64,000 nucleotides of DNA, from positions 1 through 64,000 of the forward strand of contig JAEWGL010000079.1 in NCBI GenBank assembly GCA_023388335.1. The letters are read 5' to 3'. The notes under the pieces are model-generated. The model had not been told where the DNA came from. It was given only the letters and a program-made list of their open reading frames with translations, and did no database searches. This document shows, in pieces, positions 35,653 through 44,242 of this stretch; position 1 is the stretch's first letter, and each line of letters opens with the position of its first letter. The DNA is from Pseudomonadota bacterium (GTDB lineage: Bacteria; Pseudomonadota; Gammaproteobacteria; Pseudomonadales; Pseudomonadaceae). The translations under genes and the position numbers were made by a program.

Positions 35653-36468
35653 ATGCGTAGATCAGTTGTTGTCAGCGTCCTGGGCGCCAGTATCCTGCTG
35701 GCCGGGTGTCAGGCGGTGAACACCACCAGCGGTGGCGCGGTGGGCGTCGAGCGCAAGCAGTACATGTTCAGCATGCTCTCGACCGATGAGGTCAACCAGA
35801 TGTATGCCCAGTCGTACCAGCAGACCTTGGGCGAGGCCTCGGCCCAGGGCGTGGTGGACAAGACCAGTGCCAACGCCAAGCGGGTCCAGGCCATCGCCGA
35901 CCGCCTGATCGTCCAGGCACCGCAGTTCCGTCCGGATGCCGCGCAGTGGAAGTGGGAAGTCAACCTGATCCAGAGCGACGAGCTCAACGCCAACTGCGGT
36001 CCTGGCGGCAAGATCTTTTTCTACAGTGGCCTGATCGACAAGCTCAAGCTCACCGACGATGAGATCGCTGCGGTGATGGGCCACGAGATCGCCCACGCCC
36101 TGCGTGAGCACGGCCGCGAGGCGATGTCCAAGGCCTATGGCGTGCAGGTGGCCCGCCAGGGCGCCGGTGCCTTGCTTGGCCTTGGCCAGGACAGCCTGGC
36201 CGTGGCCGACACGGTCGTGCAGTACGCCATGACCCTGCCCAACAGCCGCTCGAACGAGAACGAGGCCGACCTGATTGGTCTTGAGTTGGCGGCCCGTGCC
36301 GGCTTCGACCCCAATGCCGCGATCACCCTGTGGAACAAGATGACCCAGGCCTCGGGTGGTTCGCAGCCGGAGTTCATGAGCACCCACCCAGCCTCCAGCA
36401 GCCGTATTGCCTCGCTGGAGGCGGCGATTCCGAAGGTGATGCCGCTGTATCAGGCCGCCAGAAAGTAA
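35653..36468 (+). CDS. M48-family metallopeptidase lipoprotein (LoiP/YcaL-like)
   Basis: This is a 271-residue zinc protease. Its lipobox is LLAGC (Cys19). The zinc motif HEIAH is at 144-148 (VMGHEIAHALREHG) and the third ligand is in NENEADLIGLELAARAGF. The ATG at 35653 follows AAAGGGAGTG. It is probably an outer-membrane-anchored, periplasm-facing quality-control protease, by family knowledge. It is convergent with the GDT1 gene. Confidence 0.92.
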   Translation: MRRSVVVSVLGASILLAGCQAVNTTSGGAVGVERKQYMFSMLSTDEVNQMYAQSYQQTLGEASAQGVVDKTSANAKRVQAIADRLIVQAPQFRPDAAQWKWEVNLIQSDELNANCGPGGKIFFYSGLIDKLKLTDDEIAAVMGHEIAHALREHGREAMSKAYGVQVARQGAGALLGLGQDSLAVADTVVQYAMTLPNSRSNENEADLIGLELAARAGFDPNAAITLWNKMTQASGGSQPEFMSTHPASSSRIASLEAAIPKVMPLYQAARK

Positions 36469-36535
36469 ATCGTTGGCTCCATCGCGGGCCCATTCCCTTG
36501 TAGCTTGGGAGCGGGCGCCGCGGCGCTTTTTCTGC

Positions 36536-37123
36536 TCAGCCCACCCAGCCACTGGCCTGCATCGCCGAATAGACCGCCACCGCGGCCAGCACGAAGAAGG
36601 CGGCCGAGGCCAGGCGCCGGATCAGGGTCAGCGGCAGCTTGTCGGCGGCGAAGTTGCCCGCCAGGACCACCGGCACGTTAGCGATCAGCATGCCCAGGGT
36701 GGTGCCGATGATGACCATGATCAGGTGCGGGTACTGCGCGGCGAGCATCACCGTGGCGACTTGTGTCTTGTCACCGATCTCGGCCAGGAAGAAGGCAATC
36801 AAGGTGGTCACGAACGGCCCGAAACGACGCGCGCCGCTGCCTTCGTCATCATCCATCTTGTCCGGCACCAAGGTCCACAGGGCCGTGGCGGCGAAGCTGG
36901 CGGCGAGTATCCAGTGCAGGACGGTTGCGCTGAAGAAGCCGCTGACCCAGGCACCGACCGCGCCGGCCGCGGCATGGTTGGCCAGTGTCGCGGCGACGAT
37001 GCCGGCGATGATCGGCCAGGGCTTGCGGAAGCGAGCGGCGAGGATGAGCGCGAGCAGTTGCGTCTTGTCGCCGATTTCGGCGAGCGCGACGATCGCGGTC
37101 GGGATAAGCAGTGATTCCAGCAT
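36536..37123 (-). CDS. TMEM165/GDT1-family Mn2+ exporter
   Basis: This is a 195-residue inner-membrane protein with six helices in two inverted halves. Each half has the family E-x-G-D-K-T motif (ALAEIGDKTQLLAL near residue 14 and FLAEIGDKTQVAT). Members move Mn2+ or Ca2+ out of the cytoplasm. The upstream yybP-ykoY aptamer argues strongly for Mn2+. The ATG at 37123 follows TTAGGA. Confidence 0.92.
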   Translation of the reverse strand: MLESLLIPTAIVALAEIGDKTQLLALILAARFRKPWPIIAGIVAATLANHAAAGAVGAWVSGFFSATVLHWILAASFAATALWTLVPDKMDDDEGSGARRFGPFVTTLIAFFLAEIGDKTQVATVMLAAQYPHLIMVIIGTTLGMLIANVPVVLAGNFAADKLPLTLIRRLASAAFFVLAAVAVYSAMQASGWVG

Positions 37124-37195
37124 CAGGATTCCTAACGGGGCGGGTCGACACGGCTATGACACGTACAACCTCCCCGCCCCGGGTAAGGTGTGCGT

Positions 37196-37325
37196 GTCAT
37201 AGGTCTTGTCAAACCCTGGGCTCGTCTGCGCGAACCGTGGGTCGCACGCGCCATGGCCTGTGGGCCAAGTATGTTGACGCGTGCCGGGCGAGCTGAGCGC
37301 TCGCGGGAGACTACTCCCCTAGGAC
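37196..37325 (-). promoter_or_regulatory. yybP-ykoY Mn2+ riboswitch aptamer
   Basis: The RNA, read on the minus strand, has the conserved AGGGGAGUAG and GUCAACAUACUUGGCC blocks of this aptamer. P1 can form between GUCCUAGG (37325-37318) and CCUAUGAC (37203-37196), with 7 of 8 pairs. Downstream, CGUGUCAUAG (37163-37154) is a perfect 10-nt complement of the P1 3' strand region (37202-37193). A GGGGCGGG/CCCGCCCC hairpin (37180-37137) sits just before the GDT1 Shine-Dalgarno. There is no U-run, so translational control is more likely. Confidence 0.88.
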
Positions 37326-37370
37326 GGAGCGGATTCTGCCTAGCCGAAGCGCTTTCGGCAAGTCCTGTTT

Positions 37371-38369
37371 TTATCCGCGTGTTGCTTGATAGATCCGGAA
37401 ACCCTGCGCCTCGGCGCGTGTCTGGCAGTTGCCCAGGGCGCTTTCGATGAGCGGTTGATAACGCAGGAAGCTATTTGCTACCAAGCGAATTTCCCCGCTT
37501 TTTAGCAGATGTTCGCCGGATTTTTTCAGCAGGTTTTCCGAGGCTTGGTAATTGGTGCGGACCCCGGTATGGAACGGCGGATTGCTCAGGATCAGCGCCA
37601 AGTCATGGGGCGCGGCATCGATGCCGTCGCCGCTGATGACCTCGCCTTCCAACCCATTGGCCGCCAGGGTCAGGCGGCTGCTGGCCACCGCAAAGGCATC
37701 CACATCGAGCAGCGTGACGCGGCTCTGGGGATAACGCCGTTTTACCGTGGCGCCAAGGATGCCGGCGCCGCAGCCGAAGTCCAGCACGTGCCCGACCGGC
37801 AGGTCGTCCAGGTGCTCCAGCAGCAGGGCGGTACCCTTGTCCAGGCGCCCGTGGCTGAACACCCCTGGCAGGCTCACCACCTGCAACGGGCCGTCGGCCA
37901 GCGGCAGTTCGAAACGCTCGGCCAGGCTGTGCAGCGGTGTTGCCTGAGGGGCGTGCTCGACCGTCACTTGCCACAGTTGGCAGTGGCGGGCACTGTCGAG
38001 CTTGCGTGGCTTGCCGAAGGCCTGCAGTTGCTTGGCCGCGCCTTCGATGCCTGCGCGCTTTTCGCCGACCAGGTACAAGGTCTGCCCAGCCAGGCGGGCG
38101 GCTAGCGCATTAAGCAGGTAAGCAGCCAGATCGCGCGACTTGGGCAAGAACAGCACTGCCGACTCGAAGGGCGGTTCGGGGGCCTCGACGCCGTAGTGGC
38201 TGCGCCCGGCGAAGCGGGCGTCGAGCAATGCCTGATCGCCGGCGTGCCAGCTCCAGCCGAAGGCCTTGGGCAGTTGCCCGAGCAGGTCGTCGGCCGGCAG
38301 GCCGGCAAGCAGCAGCGGGCCCTGGAAAAGTTCGGCCTGACGAAGCAACACTTCACTGCGCGGGTCCAT
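37371..38369 (-). CDS. rsmC: 16S rRNA (guanine1207-N2)-methyltransferase RsmC
   Basis: This is a 332-residue class I SAM methyltransferase with two related halves, typical of RsmC. The SAM motif is VLDFGCGAGILGATVKRRYP and the catalytic LILSNPPFHTG is in the C-terminal half. The N-terminal half is the degenerate guide domain. It methylates G1207 in 30S subunits. RlmG is a close relative but is longer. Confidence 0.9.
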   Translation of the reverse strand: MDPRSEVLLRQAELFQGPLLLAGLPADDLLGQLPKAFGWSWHAGDQALLDARFAGRSHYGVEAPEPPFESAVLFLPKSRDLAAYLLNALAARLAGQTLYLVGEKRAGIEGAAKQLQAFGKPRKLDSARHCQLWQVTVEHAPQATPLHSLAERFELPLADGPLQVVSLPGVFSHGRLDKGTALLLEHLDDLPVGHVLDFGCGAGILGATVKRRYPQSRVTLLDVDAFAVASSRLTLAANGLEGEVISGDGIDAAPHDLALILSNPPFHTGVRTNYQASENLLKKSGEHLLKSGEIRLVANSFLRYQPLIESALGNCQTRAEAQGFRIYQATRG

Positions 38370-38417
38370 GGACGCCTCCTGAAAAAAGTGGCGCAGTTTA
38401 GCAGAGCCGTGCCGCGC

Positions 38418-39383
38418 TTAGCCGACCACCCGCTGTGGCTGGCCGGCGAAGAAGCCTTTGGCGTTCTCGCTGAGCTGGCCGACGATGCGCTGGCGTGCCT
38501 CCACTGCGCCCCACGCGCTGTGCGGGGTGACGATCAGGCGCGGAATGTCCGGCGCCAGCAGTGGATTGCCCTGGGTCGGCGGCTCGACGCTCAGCACATC
38601 GGTCGCCGCCCCGCCCAGGTGGCCACTGCGCAGTGCCTCGGCCAGCGCCTGCTCGTCGATCAGCCCGCCGCGGGCGGTATTGACCACCAGGGCGCTGGGC
38701 TTGAGCAGGGCCAATTCGCGGGCGGCGATCATGTGTCGGGTGTGCTCGTTGAGCGGGCAATGCAAGGTCAGGGCATCGACCTGCGGCAGCAGTTGCGCCA
38801 GCGGCAGTCGGCCTTCACGCGCCGGGCGCCCTGGGATCTGGCCAAGCAGCACGCGCATGCCGAAGGCTTCTGCCAGGCGAGCCACGGCGCCCCCCAGCTC
38901 ACCATGGCCGAGCAGGCCAAGGGTTTTGCCTTCCAGCTCGACGATGGGGAAATCCAGCAGGCAGAACTGACTGGCCTTCGCCCATTGGCCGTCGGCCACC
39001 GCCTGGCGGTAGTCGCACAGGCGCGTCGCCAGGGCCAGCAGCAGCGCCAGGGTGTGCTGAGCCACCGACGGCGTGCCGTAGCCTTGGCAGTTGCAGACAG
39101 TGATGCCCTGGGCACGGGCGGCCTGCAGGTCGACGTTGTTGGTGCCGGTGGCGGCCACCAGGATCAGTTGCAATTGCGGATTGGCCTGTAGGCTCGCGGC
39201 ATCGAGCATGACCTTGTTGCTGATGACCGCGGTTGCGCCCTGCAGGCGATCGGCGACTTGCTCGGGCGCGGTGCTTGGGTACAGCTGCAGGCTGTCGAAC
39301 TGCTGTTCCAGGATGCTCAGGTCGAGATCACCCAGGTCCAGGGACTGGTGGTCGAGAAACACGGCGCGACGCGGGCTTGGCAT
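38418..39383 (-). CDS. D-2-hydroxyacid dehydrogenase
   Basis: This is a 321-residue NAD(P)-dependent enzyme of the D-isomer-specific family. The cofactor motif is GLLGHGELGGAVARLAEAFG. VNTARGGLIDEQAL carries the catalytic Arg region, and TPHSAWGAVEARQR holds the catalytic His in HSAW, as in hydroxypyruvate/glycerate dehydrogenases. The likely substrate is hydroxypyruvate, glyoxylate or another 2-keto acid. It follows a 48-bp gap from rsmC. Confidence 0.9.
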   Translation of the reverse strand: MPSPRRAVFLDHQSLDLGDLDLSILEQQFDSLQLYPSTAPEQVADRLQGATAVISNKVMLDAASLQANPQLQLILVAATGTNNVDLQAARAQGITVCNCQGYGTPSVAQHTLALLLALATRLCDYRQAVADGQWAKASQFCLLDFPIVELEGKTLGLLGHGELGGAVARLAEAFGMRVLLGQIPGRPAREGRLPLAQLLPQVDALTLHCPLNEHTRHMIAARELALLKPSALVVNTARGGLIDEQALAEALRSGHLGGAATDVLSVEPPTQGNPLLAPDIPRLIVTPHSAWGAVEARQRIVGQLSENAKGFFAGQPQRVVG

Positions 39384-39573
39384 GGGAACTCCGGTGGCAG
39401 CGAGGCATTGAGCCTTCAGATCGGGAAGCGGGAAACGTTAGCGCCTTTTGCAGGCTGCTGTCATGCGGCTTTAGGCGGCGGCGCAACTGATCGCAGGCAA
39501 CTGTATCTGTCGCCTGTGCCGTCAAAGGGGTACTCTGCGAAGCTAGTAACCAATTGTTGCAAGGAGCAGCGCC

Positions 39574-40203
39574 ATGTACTGGGCCGAATTTCTCACTGTT
39601 GCCCTGATTCACCTATTGGCCGTGGCCAGCCCCGGCCCGGATTTCGCCGTGGTAGTGCGCGAAAGCGTGACCCACGGGCGCCGCGCCGGCACCTGGACGG
39701 CCTGTGGCGTGGGGATGGCGATCTTCCTGCATGTCGGTTATTCGCTGCTGGGGATCGGGCTGATCGTGTCGCAATCGATCGTGCTGTTCAACGCGCTGAA
39801 ATGGCTGGCTGCCGCCTACCTGCTGTACATCGGCTTCAAGGCCCTGCGCGCCCGGCCTGCATCGGCGGGGGAGGCGCTGGCGCAGCCCGTGCTGGTCGAG
39901 CGCAGCGGTCGCGCCGCCTTCGTGGCCGGCTTCATGACCAATGGTCTGAACCCCAAGGCCACCTTGTTCTTCCTCTCGTTGTTCACCGTGGTCATCAACC
40001 CGCACACACCCTTGCTGGTGCAGGCGGGCTATGGTGTCTACCTGGCCGTGGCCACCGGCCTGTGGTTCTGCCTGGTGGCGTTGCTGTTCAGCCAGCAACG
40101 GGTGCGCGCCGGCTTTGCCCGTATGGGCCACTGGTTCGACCGGGCCATGGGTGCGGTGCTGGTGGGCCTGGGCGTGAAAATCGCCTTTACCGAGATGCAT
40201 TGA
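39574..40203 (+). CDS. LysE/RhtB-family exporter
   Basis: This is a 209-residue inner-membrane protein with about six hydrophobic segments. The family motif SPGPDFAVVVRESVTHGRRAG is near residue 18, followed by AAYLLYIGFKALRARP. It exports amino acids or related small molecules. The Shine-Dalgarno is AAGGAG. The substrate cannot be read from sequence. Confidence 0.9.
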   Translation: MYWAEFLTVALIHLLAVASPGPDFAVVVRESVTHGRRAGTWTACGVGMAIFLHVGYSLLGIGLIVSQSIVLFNALKWLAAAYLLYIGFKALRARPASAGEALAQPVLVERSGRAAFVAGFMTNGLNPKATLFFLSLFTVVINPHTPLLVQAGYGVYLAVATGLWFCLVALLFSQQRVRAGFARMGHWFDRAMGAVLVGLGVKIAFTEMH

Positions 40204-40231
40204 GGCGCGAGGCACGGGGTCACTGGTCCCT

Positions 40232-40271
40232 GCGCCAGTCAAATCATTCCTTCGGCTGATTTGACTGGCGC
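40232..40271. repeat. 15-bp perfect inverted repeat upstream of the acyl-CoA ligase gene
   Basis: GCGCCAGTCAAATCA and TGATTTGACTGGCGC are perfect complements with a 10-nt loop. The 3' arm is not followed by a T-run, so terminator function for the LysE gene is uncertain. A TTGACT inside the 3' arm could be a -35 element, which would make the repeat an operator for the ligase gene. Confidence 0.6.
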
Positions 40272-40331
40272 GGCGCCGTTCTAGAGTAAAGGTCTGACTT
40301 ATCCAGCCTGTACTCGAGAAAAGGGACTCCC

Positions 40332-42014
40332 ATGTTGCAGACTCGTGTCATTCCGCCCGGCGAAGGGGCCTACACCTACCCATTGTTGATCAAGCGTCTG
40401 CTGATGTCGGGCGGTCGTTACGAGAAGACCCGCGAAATCGTCTACCGCGACCTGCAGCGCTTCAGTTATCTGGAGCTCAATGAACGCATCGCGCGTCTGG
40501 CCAACGTGCTGACCGAGGCCGGGGTCAAGGCCGGCGATACCGTGGCGGTAATGGACTGGGACAGCCATCGGTACTTGGAGTGCATGTTCGCCATCCCGAT
40601 GATCGGCGCGGTGGTGCATACCATCAACGTACGCCTGTCGCCGGATCAGATTCTCTACACCATGAACCACGCCGAAGACCGCTTCGTGCTGGTCAACAGC
40701 GACTTCGTCGGCCTCTACCAGGCGATCGCCGGGCAACTGACCACGGTCGAGAAGACCCTGCTGATCACCGATGGTGACGCCCGCACCGCGGAGCTGCCCA
40801 GCCTGGTCGGCGAGTACGAGCAACTGCTCGCCGCGGCCAGCCCGCATTACGATTTCCCAGATTTCGACGAGAATTCGGTGGCTACCACCTTCTACACCAC
40901 GGGTACCACCGGCAATCCCAAGGGCGTCTACTTCACCCATCGCCAGCTGGTGCTGCATACCCTGGCCGAGGCCTCGGTCACCGGCAGCATCGACAGCGTG
41001 CGGCTGCTGGGCAGCAATGATGTGTACATGCCCATCACCCCGATGTTCCACGTGCACGCCTGGGGCATCCCGTATGCAGCGACCATGCTGGGTCTCAAGC
41101 AGGTCTACCCGGGGCGCTACGATCCGGAGATGCTGTGCCAGTTGTGGCGCAAGGAAAAGGTCACCTTCTCCCATTGCGTGCCCACCATCCTGCAGATGCT
41201 GCTCAATGCCAAGACCGCCCAGCACCAGGACTTTGGCGGCTGGAAGATCATCATCGGCGGCAGCGCCCTGAACCGTACCCTGTACGAGGCGGCCCAGGCC
41301 CGTGGCATTCAGTTGACGGCGGCCTATGGCATGTCGGAAACCTGCCCGCTGATCTCCTGCGCCCACCTCAACGAGGAGCTGCTGGCCGGCAGCGAGGACG
41401 AGCGCATCACCTACCGGATCAAGGCTGGCGTGCCGGTGCCGCTGGTGGAGGCGGCGATTGTCGATTGCGAGGGCAAGTTCCTCCCGGCCGATGGTGAAAG
41501 CCTGGGCGAACTGGTGCTGCGCGCGCCTTGGCTGACCATGGGCTACTTCCGTGAGCCGGAAAAGAGCAAGGAGCTCTGGGAGGGCGGCTGGCTGCACACC
41601 GGTGACGTGGCGACCCTCGACAGCATGGGCTTCATCGATATCCGCGACCGTATCAAGGACGTGATCAAGACCGGCGGCGAATGGGTCTCTTCACTGGACC
41701 TGGAAGACCTGATCAGCCGCCACCCGGCGGTTCGCGAGGTGGCTGTGGTAGGGGTGGCCGACCCGCAATGGGGCGAACGCCCGTTCGCCCTGCTCGTGGT
41801 GCAGCAAGGGCAGGTCATCGACGCGCGGATACTGAAAGACCACCTCAAGCCGTTCGTCGAGCTCGGACACATCAACAAGTGGGCAATCCCCAGCCAGATC
41901 GCCATTGTTACTGAAATTCCCAAGACCAGCGTCGGCAAGCTCGACAAGAAGCGTATCCGCGTGGATATCAGCCAGTGGCAGGCCAGTAACAGCGCTTTCC
42001 TTTCGACCTTGTGA
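40332..42014 (+). CDS. Fatty acid-CoA ligase (AMP-binding)
   Basis: This is a 560-residue adenylate-forming enzyme that activates a fatty acid to its CoA thioester. The P-loop TTFYTTGTTGNPKGVYFTH is near residue 187, AYGMSETCPLIS follows, and the C-terminal hinge is RIKDVIKTGGEWVSSLDLE. In KT2440 a ligase in the same context is, as I recall, linked to medium-chain fatty acid growth. It precedes the DUF1302-DUF1329-LuxR genes, which may deliver its substrate. Confidence 0.9.
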   Translation: MLQTRVIPPGEGAYTYPLLIKRLLMSGGRYEKTREIVYRDLQRFSYLELNERIARLANVLTEAGVKAGDTVAVMDWDSHRYLECMFAIPMIGAVVHTINVRLSPDQILYTMNHAEDRFVLVNSDFVGLYQAIAGQLTTVEKTLLITDGDARTAELPSLVGEYEQLLAAASPHYDFPDFDENSVATTFYTTGTTGNPKGVYFTHRQLVLHTLAEASVTGSIDSVRLLGSNDVYMPITPMFHVHAWGIPYAATMLGLKQVYPGRYDPEMLCQLWRKEKVTFSHCVPTILQMLLNAKTAQHQDFGGWKIIIGGSALNRTLYEAAQARGIQLTAAYGMSETCPLISCAHLNEELLAGSEDERITYRIKAGVPVPLVEAAIVDCEGKFLPADGESLGELVLRAPWLTMGYFREPEKSKELWEGGWLHTGDVATLDSMGFIDIRDRIKDVIKTGGEWVSSLDLEDLISRHPAVREVAVVGVADPQWGERPFALLVVQQGQVIDARILKDHLKPFVELGHINKWAIPSQIAIVTEIPKTSVGKLDKKRIRVDISQWQASNSAFLSTL

Positions 42015-42330
42015 CCTTGGCCGCGATCACCGTCCTGCGAGTGTGACCCGCGGGACAGAGCGCCTGGTGCCTTGTCAAACGAAGAAATTGAGCCATGCTT
42101 GCCACAGCCAGCGCACAGGCCGGCCTTCAGGGCAGGCCGGTAGCAGGACGCAAATCACACTTTAGAGGGATCTAGCACCTGTACCTGCTGGCTATAGTCG
42201 GGTCAGGGGATTTTCAGGAACGGGGGACCTGCGTCGACCAAGACGCCGCCTCCAGGTGCCAGTTCACCGGGCGTCGGGCCGTCTCTGAAAGGACTCACTG
42301 CCATAACAAAAAGTACATGGAGTAGCGTCG
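42015..42330. other. Intergenic region upstream of the DUF1302-DUF1329 operon
   Basis: No gene is visible. A 7-bp hairpin (CCGGCCT/AGGCCGG, 42120-42140) could end the ligase transcript. TATAGT at 42193 could be a -10 box without a clear -35, which would fit activator-dependent transcription by the MalT-like regulator downstream. Both points are inference. Confidence 0.4.
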
Positions 42331-44217
42331 ATGACATCAGCAAACCTGTTCTGGCGCCGGGCGAAACTGCCTTTGGCCGTCAGCCTCGCTTCCACGCTCG
42401 CCGGTCCCGCATTCGGCGTCAGTTTCAACATCGGCGAAATCGAAGGCCAGTTCGACTCGTCGCTCTCCGTGGGGGCCAGTTGGTCCACGGCCAAGCCAAA
42501 CGAGCACCTCATCGGGGTCAACAATGGCGGCAAGGGCCTGTCGCAGACCTCCGACGACGGCCACCTGAACTTCAAGCGCGGTGAGACCTTCTCCAAGATC
42601 TTCAAGGGCCTGCACGACCTTGAGCTCAAGTACGGCGACACCGGCGTGTTCGTGCGCGGCAAGTACTGGTACGACTTCGAACTCAAGGACGAACACCGCC
42701 AGTTCAAGGACATCAGCGACTCCAACCGCAAGGAAGGCGCCCAGTCGTCCGGCGGCGAACTGCTCGACGCCTTCGTCTACCACAACTACTCCATCGCCGA
42801 CCAGCCGGGCTCGGTGCGCCTGGGCAAGCAGGTTGTGAGCTGGGGTGAGAGCACCTTCATCGGTGGCGGCATCAACTCGATCAACCCGATCGACGTGGCC
42901 GCCTTCCGCCGCCCCGGCGCCGAGGTCAAGGAGGGTCTGATCCCGGTCAACATGTTCTACGTGTCCCAGAGCCTGACCGACAACCTCTCGGCCGAGGCCT
43001 TCTATCAGATCGAGTGGGACCAGACCGTCGTCGACAACTGTGGCACCTTCTTCTCCCAGCCGGACATCATCGCCGACGGTTGTACCGATAACCTGCGCGT
43101 GCTCAACAGCAGCCGCACCGTGCCGGCGGCAGCCCAGGGCTTCCTGGCCACCCAGGGTGTCGATCTCAACGAAGAGGGCGTGATGGTGCGCCGTGGCGCC
43201 GACCGCGACGCCCGCGACAGCGGCCAGTTCGGCGTGGCCCTGCGCTACATGTTCGAGCCACTGGACACCGAGTTCGGCGCCTACTTCATGAACTACCACA
43301 GCCGCGCGCCGATTTTCAGCGCTACCGGCGCGGCGCCTTCGGTATTCGGCGGGATCGCCGCTCTGCCGCCAGCGCTGCAGGCCCTGGCGCCGCTGATCGT
43401 CGCGGGCAACTCGCAGTATTTCGTCGAGTACCCCGAGGATATCCGCCTGTACGGCCTGAGCTTCTCCACCACCTTGCCCACCGGCACGGCCTGGAGTGGT
43501 GAGCTCAGCTACCGGCCCAATGCGCCGGTGCAGTTGAACACCACCGACATCCTCTTCGCCGGCGTGCGTCCTCTGGGCGGGGCATTGAGCAATGCATCGC
43601 TGTTGAACGGCGTTCCGGGGCAGGACCTGCACGGCTATCGCCGCAAGGAGATCACCCAGTTCCAGACCACCCTGACGCACTTCTTCGACCAGGTGATGGG
43701 CGCCAGCCGCATGACCGTGGTCGGCGAGTTGGGCATCACCCATGTCGGTGGACTGGAGAATGCCCACCAGACCCGCTATGGCCGCGACCCGGTCTACGGA
43801 CCGGGCCCGCTGCCTGCCACGGGTGGCGCAGACACCTGCCAGGCGCTCAATACCAGCACCATCGGCGGCGCCGGTGCAGGCGCCTCCACCGTCAACCTGA
43901 ACCGCAAGTGCGAGAACGACGGCTACACCACCAGCACCTCCTGGGGCTACCGCGGCCGGGTCATCTGGGACTACAACGACGTCTTCGCCGGCGTCAACCT
44001 CAGGCCCAGCGTCGCCTGGTCCCATGACGTCTCGGGCTATTCGCCTGGCCCTGGCGGCAACTTCGAGGAAGGCCGCAAGGCGATCAGCCTGGGCGTGGAC
44101 GCCGAGTACCAGAACACCTATACCGCCAGCCTGTCGTACACCAACTTCTTCGACGGCAAGTACACCACCGTGGACGACCGCGACTTCGTCGCCCTCAGCT
44201 TCGGTGTGAACTTCTAA
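42331..44217 (+). CDS. DUF1302 outer-membrane protein
   Basis: This is a 628-residue exported protein with an N-terminal signal peptide ending ...AGPAFG and a beta-rich body. FNIGEIEGQFDSSLSVGASW is the usual DUF1302 start, and it ends in an aromatic residue (SFGVNF), as barrel proteins do. DUF1302 and DUF1329 proteins nearly always occur as a pair and are linked to use of hydrophobic or sterol-like compounds in several Pseudomonas, though no mechanism is agreed. It is cotranscribed with DUF1329. Confidence 0.9.
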   Translation: MTSANLFWRRAKLPLAVSLASTLAGPAFGVSFNIGEIEGQFDSSLSVGASWSTAKPNEHLIGVNNGGKGLSQTSDDGHLNFKRGETFSKIFKGLHDLELKYGDTGVFVRGKYWYDFELKDEHRQFKDISDSNRKEGAQSSGGELLDAFVYHNYSIADQPGSVRLGKQVVSWGESTFIGGGINSINPIDVAAFRRPGAEVKEGLIPVNMFYVSQSLTDNLSAEAFYQIEWDQTVVDNCGTFFSQPDIIADGCTDNLRVLNSSRTVPAAAQGFLATQGVDLNEEGVMVRRGADRDARDSGQFGVALRYMFEPLDTEFGAYFMNYHSRAPIFSATGAAPSVFGGIAALPPALQALAPLIVAGNSQYFVEYPEDIRLYGLSFSTTLPTGTAWSGELSYRPNAPVQLNTTDILFAGVRPLGGALSNASLLNGVPGQDLHGYRRKEITQFQTTLTHFFDQVMGASRMTVVGELGITHVGGLENAHQTRYGRDPVYGPGPLPATGGADTCQALNTSTIGGAGAGASTVNLNRKCENDGYTTSTSWGYRGRVIWDYNDVFAGVNLRPSVAWSHDVSGYSPGPGGNFEEGRKAISLGVDAEYQNTYTASLSYTNFFDGKYTTVDDRDFVALSFGVNF

Positions 44218-44242
44218 GAATATTGATCCAGGACGACACAGA

